Shown piece by piece: positions 1 through 7,325 of a DNA stretch of 25,717 bases. The translations under genes were made by a program, and so were the position numbers. Within the stretch, counting starts at the first letter, position 1. Each line of letters opens with the position of its first letter. The notes under the pieces are model-generated. The model searched no databases and was not told the origin of the DNA. It saw only the letters and a list, made by a program, of their open reading frames with translations. Origin of the DNA: Akkermansiaceae bacterium UBA1518 (GTDB lineage Bacteria > Verrucomicrobiota > Verrucomicrobiia > Verrucomicrobiales > Akkermansiaceae); contig DCQM01000116.1 in NCBI GenBank assembly GCA_002323895.1, positions 1 through 25,717 on the forward strand, read 5' to 3'.

Positions 1-2
1 AG

Positions 3-1598
3 GAATTCAGCCACGTCTTCCCCGAAATCAAAACCCGCGCTGAAGTCATTAAAGAAACCCTCACCCTTGAAGAAGAGTCTTTCAATAAAACCCTCGACCG
101 GGGAATGGAAAAGTTCGAGAAGGCCGCTAGTGAAAACGTCTTCCCTCCGGAGGATGCCTTCCAACTCTACGACACCTATGGTTTCCCACTCGATCTTACC
201 GCTCTTCTTTGTCGTGAGCGGGGCATCTCTCTCGATGAAAAAGCGGTCGAAGCCCGCATGGAAGAAGCCCGAGAACTCTCCCGAGCTTCACAGAAGAAGA
301 CCGTAGTCCGTGCGACTGAGATTTCTACCGATGTTATCACCGAATTCCTCGGATTCGAAAAAAACTCCTGCGAGGCAATCGTTCTCGAAATTTACGGCAA
401 TCTCGTCATCACCGACAAAACCGTCTTCTTTACCGAAATGGGCGGACAGGAAGGTGACACCGGAACACTTAATAAGTCCACCATCACCAGCACCCAACAG
501 ATTGGCTCCGCGATCGCTCACCAAATCGAAGACCATATTCCTGCAGTTGGTGACACCGTAGATCTGACAATCAATCGTGAGCGCCGTTCCCCTATTGAGG
601 CTCACCACACCGCCACCCACCTCCTCCACTGGGCTATACACAAAGTCATCTCACCCGACGCTTCCCAACAGGGATCCAGCGTTTCGCCAGATCGCTTGAC
701 CTTTGATTTTAACTCAAAAGCGGTCACTCCAGAACAGATCGAAGCCATTGAAGAAAAGGTTAATTCCGCGATTAAAGCTGACGATACAGTTTCGTGGGTT
801 GAGGTCCCACACACAGAGGTGAAAGGCCGCGAAGACATCATGCAGTTTTTCGGTGATAAATATGGTGACCTCGTACGCGTTGTCCAGATAGGAGGGGGCG
901 ACAAAACTCTCGACGGTTATTCGATGGAACTTTGCGGTGGAACCCATGTTCGCAAAACTTCTGAGATCGGCATCTTTAAAATTAAATCTGAAGGATCTAC
1001 TGGAGCCGGAATTCGCCGTATCGAAGCCGTCTGCGGCCCCGCTGCCGAAGCCTTTCTCGGCGAACAACAGGAGAAGGAATCCGCAGAAAAAGCCGAAGCA
1101 CTAGCGAAACTAGCAAAAGCCAATGAGGACCTTGCTAAACTTGATGCTCCCACCCTTTTGGTTCCCGATAATGCCCGAGCCTTCGAAGTGAAAAATCAGG
1201 CAATCGAAGCAGAAAAGGCCCTTAAAAAGGCCCAAGCTGCTGGAGCAGCGCGCATGGCCGACTCTCTTATTGCCGAGGAGAATATTACCGGTAATATCGT
1301 CATCTCCACTGAAGGATCACCCGCTCTTCTTCAGGAGTTGCTAAACGGGTTGAAGAAAATTCAATTTACCCAGGCCGCCTTTATTGTAATCGACGACGGC
1401 AACAAACTCCACCTTGGTGCATTTTGCGGAGAAGAAGGAAAGACAAATGGTCACGAAGCCGGAAATCTCATTCAAAACCTTGGACCCATCGCTGGAGGGA
1501 AAGGAGGGGGTAAACCTGACATGGCTCGAGGCGCCGCTTCCGACCGCAGCAAAATCAGTGACCTCGCCGTAGCTGCAAAGACAGAGCTTGGACTTTAG
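3..1598 (+). CDS. alaS: Alanine--tRNA ligase, 5'-truncated by window edge
   Basis: This cytoplasmic enzyme charges tRNA-Ala with alanine and hydrolyses mischarged Ser/Gly-tRNA-Ala. The reading frame is open from base 3, so the aminoacylation core and start codon lie outside the window. The visible part begins near FPEIKTRAEVIKETL, at the end of the catalytic/tRNA-recognition region. The editing domain is intact: HHTATHLLHWAIH (about bases 603-640) and CGGTHV (about bases 933-950) carry the two His, the Cys and the last His of the HxxxH...CxxxH zinc/editing site. A Lys/Ala/Glu-rich helical linker follows. The C-terminal DHHA1-like domain ends in GGKGGGKPDMARGAA, the usual glycine-rich C-Ala signature. 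The stop is TAG at 1596-1598, one base before the end of the convergent ROK gene. No frameshift is seen. Identification is secure. Confidence 0.97.
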   Translation, partial: EFSHVFPEIKTRAEVIKETLTLEEESFNKTLDRGMEKFEKAASENVFPPEDAFQLYDTYGFPLDLTALLCRERGISLDEKAVEARMEEARELSRASQKKTVVRATEISTDVITEFLGFEKNSCEAIVLEIYGNLVITDKTVFFTEMGGQEGDTGTLNKSTITSTQQIGSAIAHQIEDHIPAVGDTVDLTINRERRSPIEAHHTATHLLHWAIHKVISPDASQQGSSVSPDRLTFDFNSKAVTPEQIEAIEEKVNSAIKADDTVSWVEVPHTEVKGREDIMQFFGDKYGDLVRVVQIGGGDKTLDGYSMELCGGTHVRKTSEIGIFKIKSEGSTGAGIRRIEAVCGPAAEAFLGEQQEKESAEKAEALAKLAKANEDLAKLDAPTLLVPDNARAFEVKNQAIEAEKALKKAQAAGAARMADSLIAEENITGNIVISTEGSPALLQELLNGLKKIQFTQAAFIVIDDGNKLHLGAFCGEEGKTNGHEAGNLIQNLGPIAGGKGGGKPDMARGAASDRSKISDLAVAAKTELGL

Positions 1599-1599
1599 T

Positions 1600-2478
1600 C
1601 TAAATCTGCCCCAAGGCTACGCATCCGAGAATCCCTGCATGGTCACCCAATTGAGGAAGCACGACAAGCTCTCCAGCATCTTGCAACTTCAAGTAGCCAT
1701 TAACCAAGCGGATCACTTCCTGACGAACCATCGCCAGTAGCTGTTCCTGATGCATCACACCGCCTCCAAGAATAATCTTCTCCACCGGAGTAATCGTCAA
1801 GACGTTCACACATGCTTGCGCTAGATAGTAGGCCTCTAGCACCCACGCCGGATGATCAGCTGGTAATTCTTCCGCCTTTTTCCCCCAACGTTTTTCAATC
1901 GCGGGACCACTCGCAAGGCCCTCCAAACAATCCCCGTGGAACGAACACACTCCCCCAAAATTATCGTTAGGGTGCTTCGTCACTCGCATATGCCCCATCT
2001 CGGGATGCCCAGATCCATGCACTAAGGAACCATCGACTATCAGGCTTCCGCCAATGCCAGTTCCCACCGTAAAGTAAGCCGAATGTTTAAATCCCTTTGC
2101 CGCACCCCAGGTTGCCTCTCCAAATAGGGCCGCATTCACATCAGTCTCAAACACAACCGGAATACCACCGAATGCCTCCCGAAGAGGGCCTAGCAAATCC
2201 GTTTGCGACCAGTCAGGCTTGGGCGTTGAGGTGATAAAGCCGTAAGTTGCCGAGCCCACTTCAAGATCCGCCGGACCAAAAGTCCCAATGGCTAAAGCCT
2301 CCGCTTTCCCGTGGACAGACTGCTCTCTATCGAAAAATTCTACTAAGCGATAAATAGTTTCCTTGGGGGTCGTAGTCGGGATCTTCTCATGCGCGATAAT
2401 TTCACCGGGCCCACGTGAGAGAGCGGCGACCATCTTTGTCCCGCCCGATTCCACTGCTGCAACCATTTTTCCGCTCAT
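1600..2478 (-). CDS. ROK-family fructokinase-like sugar kinase
   Basis: Predicted cytoplasmic ATP-dependent sugar kinase of the ROK family, closest in motifs to Bacillus YdhR-type fructokinases. VAAVESGGTK near the N-terminus is the phosphate-binding loop. ETDVNAA (about residues 111-117) carries the catalytic Asp. GTGIGG follows. The stretch from GHMRVTKHP to CSFHGDCLEGLASGPA holds the zinc-ligand pattern (H163, C178, H181, C184) of the fructokinase subgroup. The frame opens upstream at a GTG at 2532, but I chose the ATG at 2478. It has GGAG about 9 bases upstream, gives a 292-residue protein of normal family length, and lies downstream of a TTGACA box. ATG 2466 (MVAAVESGGTK) is another possibility. 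The gene is convergent with alaS, with a one-base gap. Substrate (fructose, mannose or glucose) cannot be settled from sequence. Confidence 0.9.
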   Translation of the reverse strand: MSGKMVAAVESGGTKMVAALSRGPGEIIAHEKIPTTTPKETIYRLVEFFDREQSVHGKAEALAIGTFGPADLEVGSATYGFITSTPKPDWSQTDLLGPLREAFGGIPVVFETDVNAALFGEATWGAAKGFKHSAYFTVGTGIGGSLIVDGSLVHGSGHPEMGHMRVTKHPNDNFGGVCSFHGDCLEGLASGPAIEKRWGKKAEELPADHPAWVLEAYYLAQACVNVLTITPVEKIILGGGVMHQEQLLAMVRQEVIRLVNGYLKLQDAGELVVLPQLGDHAGILGCVALGQI

Positions 2479-2511
2479 CTGAGCTAACTCCGTATCAAAC
2501 GAGTCTGACTG

Positions 2512-2540
2512 CGTAAACCTCTGAGATGACACTTGTCAAA
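2512..2540 (-). promoter_or_regulatory. Possible promoter of the ROK kinase gene
   Basis: Reading the minus strand, a perfect TTGACA lies at 2540-2535. A weak -10-like TTTACG follows at 2517-2512, with 17-base spacing. Transcription from it would begin near 2505, upstream of the ATG at 2478 but downstream of the GTG at 2532, which supports the shorter kinase. The -10 match is only 3 of 6, so this is tentative. Confidence 0.25.
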
Positions 2541-2567
2541 AACATGATTTATCGGTAGGTGCCCCTC

Positions 2568-2954
2568 GTGGCTGACTTTAGATTTGAAAACCTTGAGGTA
2601 TGGAAAATGGCAACCGAGATCGGACATCGCGTTGCTGACCTCGCTGATGGCATCGATTCTTTGGGGAAAACCTCTTTTGCCAATCGCCTCCGTGAGGTCA
2701 GTTATCGCATCTCCGGCATCCTTGCAGAGGGCAGCAACTGCCCAACCAAGCCTGAATTTGCCGTCTTTGTAAGTCATGCGCGTGGAGCAACGTTGGAAAT
2801 TGCCAACCTTATCATTTTCTTCTCCGAGCGAGAACTCATCTCTGAAGAGGACGAAAGTAATCTCGTTAACATGCTAAAGCGTGAGTGCAAGATGCTTGAA
2901 AACTTCCGGCAAAGCCTAGAGCGTGCCGGAAAGCCCAACCCCGTCGGAGCTTAA
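2568..2954 (+). CDS. Four-helix-bundle protein (23S rRNA-IVS / S23 family)
   Basis: Small all-helical protein of about 128 residues. It has the family's N-terminal pattern (DFRFENLEVWKMATEI), then a helix corresponding to LTxQLRRAAxSIPxNIAEG (here FANRLREVSYRISGILAEG). Further helices follow (FVSHARGATLEIANLIIF and ELISEEDESNLVNMLKREC). Members were first noticed inside 23S rRNA intervening sequences, but most occur as stand-alone genes. Their molecular function is unknown, though the fold suggests nucleic-acid or protein association. Two GTG starts are possible (2559 and 2568). I chose 2568 because GGTAGG sits about 8 bases upstream. There is no rRNA here. Its stop TAA interlocks with the stop of the convergent ABC permease in a TTAA palindrome (2951-2954). 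Confidence 0.85.
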   Translation: MADFRFENLEVWKMATEIGHRVADLADGIDSLGKTSFANRLREVSYRISGILAEGSNCPTKPEFAVFVSHARGATLEIANLIIFFSERELISEEDESNLVNMLKRECKMLENFRQSLERAGKPNPVGA

Positions 2955-4624
2955 AATTTCTTCGACGAATCAGAGATTTTTTTGCGAGCAATCCTGAGTT
3001 TACTCAGTAGCCAAACTGTCAAAATAGCTCCAACTCCCTGCCAAAACCAAAAGGCATTCGGGATCGCTCTTGCCACATCTCTAGGCATTCCCTCTTCGGA
3101 CAGAAAAACCCCCGATCCATAAATCGGCCACGATACCGGACAAATCCCAGCTAACCAGACTGCCAGGGCGACGAAATCGTCGCTGCTCACGGCCAAAATA
3201 ACACCCAACATTACAGGGAGAATTCCTCCGAGAATAACCACAAGCCCAGTCACCTTACGTCCTACCGATTCCAGAAGCGCAGCCATTCCCAATCCCCCAC
3301 AAGCCAGAATAGAAAACATTGCCACGGGAGTCACCACTAGCAACGACAGCTCGGGATACCAGTGGGAGCCGATGAGCGCTTTTCCAAAAATGAACCATCC
3401 CGCTGCACCCATGACTGACATCGTCAAAACCCAAGGGACCGAAGTTGCGGCGTCCGATAACAAAGGCAACACCGGATTGCCAAGCTTACGCGCCCGCCGC
3501 CAGCCACGGACCTGACCATGTAAATCAGCAGAAATAATAAAGGTTAGCCACCAGAGGCTAGCAAGGGTCACCAAGCCATAAATCCCAATCATCACAGTAG
3601 CCTCCCAAGTCTTCGGGCTCCAGAACTGGATATCCGGGTTGATCAAACGCCCAAATCGTCGATCAAGTTCACGTGAAGGGAACAAATCCCCGGAATCCAT
3701 AAGGGGTAACGCATTCCCCAACAACATCATCTGAAGCCAGCCAAAAAGACCGGTCGCAGCCAACTTCCCAAGGAGATGACAATCCGCTTTTCGCCACCTC
3801 CGCCAAAGCATCATCACCATCGCAAGGCTTAAAACACCTTGCGAAATTAAGGTGAAAACATACTGCGGAAAATTTAACCCAAAAAACTTAGCCGGAGGGA
3901 TAATCGTATTGAAAACCTCCGCAGCATCACCTAGCGGTCGTGGAATTAAACTTGGGTAAACCTCATTAAAAACGGGATAAATCGTAACATACTTTAAGTA
4001 AACTAACCCAAACTTGGCAGCTTGCGGAATAATCAAATAAAGGACCATCACCAGACCAGTTGAAGTAAGAAAAGCCCACCGCCGATTCTTCATTACTGAT
4101 CCCGCTAAGAGTCCAGTAAGATGATAAAGAATCGCTGCCATAAAAAAGACCGCGTAAAGCTGCAAAACTCCATCAAGCGGAACCTGCCCCTTCCAAACCG
4201 AATATCCAGTGAAAGGTAAAGTCGCCAAGAAAAGAATCCACTCACGAATGGGGAGCCCAAACAAATAGCCCAACACCTTCGTAAATGGAGTCATAGGAGC
4301 CAGTCTTTGATAATCAATAACTCCTTCATCAGCCTCGGTGGTAATTCCCGCCGCTGCTTGTCCGGTTCCTAAACCAAACAGAATAAGCCCTTGAAGAATC
4401 AATAACGGAATTAAAGGCATACGCCCCACATCAATGGGGTTCTGGATCGATCTCGCTGTAGTTTCCCGTGCAAGAAAAAAGAAAAACCCAGCCACTAGAA
4501 TTGTCATTAACAATGCCACTCCAAAACTAGCCGGACGCAGCCGACTTCGCGCGTAACGTTTTAAAATCGGATTAGCCCAAATCATCCACGCGGGTAATGG
4601 TTTTAATTTTTTTGAGCCATTCAT
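2951..4624 (-). CDS. ABC-2-type transporter permease
   Basis: Integral membrane protein of 557 residues, predicted to be the permease partner of the ATPase encoded just upstream. The N-terminus (WANPILKRYARSRLRP) is a short cytoplasmic, basic segment. About a dozen hydrophobic stretches follow, starting with FGVALLMTILVAGFFFFL near residues 33-51, with charged loops such as RRWRKADCH and RGWRRARKLGNP between them. The sequence after the first segment (GITTEADEGVIDYQRLAPMTP) resembles the cytoplasmic elbow seen in ABC-2 permeases of this size. The ATG overlaps the ATPase stop by 4 bp (ATGA), so translation is probably coupled. The transported substrate is unknown: the sequence does not separate export of a lipid, polymer or peptide from a gliding- or stress-related role. 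Confidence 0.85.
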   Translation of the reverse strand: MNGSKKLKPLPAWMIWANPILKRYARSRLRPASFGVALLMTILVAGFFFFLARETTARSIQNPIDVGRMPLIPLLILQGLILFGLGTGQAAAGITTEADEGVIDYQRLAPMTPFTKVLGYLFGLPIREWILFLATLPFTGYSVWKGQVPLDGVLQLYAVFFMAAILYHLTGLLAGSVMKNRRWAFLTSTGLVMVLYLIIPQAAKFGLVYLKYVTIYPVFNEVYPSLIPRPLGDAAEVFNTIIPPAKFFGLNFPQYVFTLISQGVLSLAMVMMLWRRWRKADCHLLGKLAATGLFGWLQMMLLGNALPLMDSGDLFPSRELDRRFGRLINPDIQFWSPKTWEATVMIGIYGLVTLASLWWLTFIISADLHGQVRGWRRARKLGNPVLPLLSDAATSVPWVLTMSVMGAAGWFIFGKALIGSHWYPELSLLVVTPVAMFSILACGGLGMAALLESVGRKVTGLVVILGGILPVMLGVILAVSSDDFVALAVWLAGICPVSWPIYGSGVFLSEEGMPRDVARAIPNAFWFWQGVGAILTVWLLSKLRIARKKISDSSKKF

Positions 4625-5568
4625 ACCTCGCGATTCCCCTCCGCAACTCGCACTAAAATCTCCTCGAAGGACGAGCTTTCCTCTTCAAAAGAGCGAATTT
4701 TTAACCCTGCATTCACGAGTTCTATCAGCAATCTTTCCTGCTCTTCTTCTCCTCCCAAAAATTGAAATTCGACCCGTGAATCCTTCACCTCCAATTCACT
4801 CACACCTGTCCGGCCTTCCAACCATGCTTCAACTTTTTCCGAGTCACCAGAAGTCACCACGCTTAAATTCCGCTCGGCCCGGCCCAGCGCCCTTCTCACC
4901 TCTTCCGCCGTTCCGCTAGCCAGCAGCTTACCTTGATTCATGACGCATAGCGACGAGCACATTTCCGCCAACTCACTAAGGATGTGCGAACTCACAACCA
5001 CCGTCGCTCCGTCTGCCGCCAAATCCTGCAGCGCGATCCTCATCTCGCGACGCGATAGTGGATCAAGTCCACTAGCCGGCTCATCAAGAATTAGGACCTT
5101 GGGCCGATGCAATAGCGTCTTGGCAAGAACCAAACGCTGCGTCTGCCCACGCGAGAGCTCTTTGCACCAAGCACTTCGCTTCTCATACAAATTTACGATC
5201 TTCAGGCACTCATCTACTCTCTCGCGGCGGTCGCTAGCTCGGCCCAACCGATGAGTATCCGCATGAAAATCTAAAAACTCCCATAACTTTAAATCAGACG
5301 GCACCGGTGCAAGGTCAGGCATATAAGCCATAACTCGGCGCGCTTCCTCGGCCGACTCAAATATATCAAACCCCGCCACGTTCACTTCCCCATAAGTTGG
5401 CTCCATCAAAGTCGTGAGAACCTTAAAAGTGCTCGTCTTCCCCGCTCCATTGGGCCCCACTAACCCATACACAACTCCGGACGGAATCGTCAGGCTAATA
5501 TCATTAACCGCTACGAAATCTCCATAATCAACACGGAGATCTTTAATTACGATTCCTGACTCGCTCAT
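4621..5568 (-). CDS. ABC transporter ATP-binding protein (ABC-2 partner)
   Basis: Cytoplasmic ATPase of 315 residues that powers the adjacent permease. Walker A is GPNGAGKTST (residues 38-47). The signature is LSRGQ (137-141) rather than LSGGQ. Walker B with the catalytic Glu is LILDEP (158-163), the D-loop is SGLDP, and the switch His is H194 in VSSH. At the Q-loop position the sequence reads AYMPDL, with Asp84 where Gln or Glu is usual. The core domain takes up about residues 6-230. The extra C-terminal ~85 residues resemble the accessory tail of many ABC-2 ATPases. The ATG at 5568 follows the upstream gene's stop with no spacing, and the stop overlaps the permease start, so the three genes read as one operon. 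Confidence 0.93.
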   Translation of the reverse strand: MSESGIVIKDLRVDYGDFVAVNDISLTIPSGVVYGLVGPNGAGKTSTFKVLTTLMEPTYGEVNVAGFDIFESAEEARRVMAYMPDLAPVPSDLKLWEFLDFHADTHRLGRASDRRERVDECLKIVNLYEKRSAWCKELSRGQTQRLVLAKTLLHRPKVLILDEPASGLDPLSRREMRIALQDLAADGATVVVSSHILSELAEMCSSLCVMNQGKLLASGTAEEVRRALGRAERNLSVVTSGDSEKVEAWLEGRTGVSELEVKDSRVEFQFLGGEEEQERLLIELVNAGLKIRSFEEESSSFEEILVRVAEGNREV

Positions 5569-6513
5569 TTAGAAGATATCTCCCTCCAAGAGATCAAAAT
5601 CTTTAGGAGGAGCCAACTGGTAAAGCTCCCATTGCTCGGCTACTTTTCGTAGCTGATTCTCTCGGTGTTCATCCAGCGCTTCTCTCTGGTCCGGATTCAA
5701 CACCCCAATGATCGCAGCATCCCTCGCCACACGATCCAAGGGAGTGGTTGCTCCATCATAATCTTGAGGGTTAACCTCCGGCCGATAATCTTCGGAACCC
5801 CTTGCCATCACCCGAAAAAGCTCAGCTTGCTGTTCATCACTCAATGTCACGATCTCATCCAGTCGACCAAGTTTTCGGTCCGCCTCCTCCTGCACCGCCT
5901 CAACCCTCTTTGCAAGACGCTCTTCTTTAAACTGTTCCAACTCTTCCCCTTTTAAAAAACCCTCCATCAAGTCGTTCGTTTCCTCGAAATCACGCCAATC
6001 GTTTTCAGTAGCCTGCACGAATTCCACAAAACCGCTCTGATCACTATTAATCACTTCGGTAATTCTCTCAGCATTTTCCTCACTTCGTTTCTTAAAATGC
6101 TCACGTAATTCATTTCTCTGGCCTACCGTCAAAGTGTAATTACGCGCCCACTCAGAAACCCGGGCATCGACCCACTTCGCTTCATTCACCTTCCTAACCC
6201 GCTCCATCACTGGAGCAACCTGCCGCATCCAGGGTTTCGCACTTCCCAAAATATCATCAAAGCTAACTTCCTTCCCATCCTTGAGATCACGAGCCAATTG
6301 CCGAAATTTAGAAGAGCCTGACCCTTCGGCACGTTCCACATAAGCCTTCAATGCCCTTGCTTCTCTGCTGCTCTTGGCCGCCTCTTGCTCAGCAAGCTCT
6401 AACCGGTCTTGGATCGAACCTGGGGCAGGACGCTGACTTTTTGAAAAAAGATAGCCTCCCGTACATCCCACAACGAGGCCAAGCACTAACCCTAATGATT
6501 TCTTAAGCTGCAC
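5569..6513 (-). CDS. Membrane-anchored helical protein with LTxxQ-type motifs
   Basis: I do not recognise a named family. The 314-residue protein starts with MQLKKSLGLVLGLVVGC, a basic n-region and hydrophobic core ending in VVGC (Cys17). This fits a lipobox, or otherwise a single membrane anchor, so the rest is probably periplasmic. The remainder is highly charged and helical, with coiled-coil-like stretches (RLELAEQEAAKSSREAR and EERLAKRVEAVQEEA). Three evenly styled motifs recur: LTVGQRNEL (128-136), LSDEQQAEL (224-232) and LNPDQREAL (272-280). These resemble the LTxxQ motif of Spy/CpxP-type periplasmic stress proteins. The start is GTG at 6513, with TAGGA 7 bases upstream. The stop abuts the ABC ATPase start, so the protein probably works with that transporter, perhaps as its periplasmic partner or sensor (inference). 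Confidence 0.75.
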   Translation of the reverse strand: MQLKKSLGLVLGLVVGCTGGYLFSKSQRPAPGSIQDRLELAEQEAAKSSREARALKAYVERAEGSGSSKFRQLARDLKDGKEVSFDDILGSAKPWMRQVAPVMERVRKVNEAKWVDARVSEWARNYTLTVGQRNELREHFKKRSEENAERITEVINSDQSGFVEFVQATENDWRDFEETNDLMEGFLKGEELEQFKEERLAKRVEAVQEEADRKLGRLDEIVTLSDEQQAELFRVMARGSEDYRPEVNPQDYDGATTPLDRVARDAAIIGVLNPDQREALDEHRENQLRKVAEQWELYQLAPPKDFDLLEGDIF

Positions 6514-6584
6514 ACGAAAATCCTAGCAGATTATTGGGACGATGTCCCTAGAAACTAAGCGCCGAGGCAGATTAAGCTCAAAAC

Positions 6585-7325
6585 TCAATTCGACACTGCG
6601 ATAAGATGCAGCGTAGCAACGTAAACCAGTTCATCGTCGTCGCCCTCGCCCAAATTGTTAATCTCATTTATGATCTTCCAACCCGATTTTTTGAGAAGGT
6701 TTTTCAATGCCGCGTCGGTGAAAAATCGTAACCGCTGAACGGTCTCTTCGCTCTTAACAATATTCCCCGAAGCATCCTTCAAAGTGTAACGATGTTTCCT
6801 TACTAAGCTCCCAATCTGCTCTTTGATCTTATGCTGTGTCTCCAATTCACCAATTTCACCAGTTGGCAAAACAACCTTACGATCAAAATACCATTCATTC
6901 GGGGGTAGATCTCCGGAGATCTCTGCCCAAGGGAAAAACAAAGTCAGATAAAGAGAATCTGCTTGTTCACTCAACCGCGCGAGCTGTTTTTGCGGATCTA
7001 AAAAAAGCTGGAAAGTGAAGGCCGGAATTACGATCGCAGCATACTTGCCCTCATGTTTTTGCCATTCTTCTTCAACTACCTTTGCCTCAGGAAAATTTTC
7101 TCGTGAGAACCTCGCCATTTCAGACGAGCATTCAAGTCCCAGCACATCGTATCCCGCCGCGACTAAAGGACCCAGCAAACGCCCCGAACCGGAGCCAATA
7201 TACAGGCATTTCCCTTTTCTAGCCTCTAGAAATTTCTCCATTAAAGGCAATTCGCTAGGCGCTTTCTCGGCCTCCCAAAACAAGTCGTGCCATGAAGCCT
7301 CAAAACCCTCGTAACCCGAATTCAT
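6585..7325 (-). CDS. Class I SAM-dependent methyltransferase
   Basis: Predicted cytoplasmic methyltransferase of 246 residues. Motif I is LYIGSGSGRLLGPL (about residues 41-54), the SAM-binding glycine loop. The acidic end of beta-2 is GLECSSEM (Glu65). The post-motif region FPEAKVVEEEWQKHEGKYAAIVIP matches motifs II-III. The C-terminal half (RLRFFTDAALKNLLKKSGWKI) ends in the usual antiparallel strand region of small-molecule methyltransferases. The ATG overlaps the stop of the upstream antiporter by 4 bp (ATGA at 7325-7322), which indicates translational coupling. The substrate cannot be told from sequence. No frameshift or truncation is seen. Confidence 0.85.
   Translation of the reverse strand: MNSGYEGFEASWHDLFWEAEKAPSELPLMEKFLEARKGKCLYIGSGSGRLLGPLVAAGYDVLGLECSSEMARFSRENFPEAKVVEEEWQKHEGKYAAIVIPAFTFQLFLDPQKQLARLSEQADSLYLTLFFPWAEISGDLPPNEWYFDRKVVLPTGEIGELETQHKIKEQIGSLVRKHRYTLKDASGNIVKSEETVQRLRFFTDAALKNLLKKSGWKIINEINNLGEGDDDELVYVATLHLIAVSN

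Noticed and set aside
2484..2777. Minus-strand frame crossing the ROK/four-helix junction
   Set aside because: It overlaps both real genes on the opposite strand or in another frame, and its sequence matches no family.
6536..6548. GGGAC-GAT-GTCCC hairpin between the methyltransferase and LTxxQ-protein genes
   Set aside because: It has a stem of only 5 bp and no T-run. It is too weak to call a terminator, and the genes may be co-transcribed through it.
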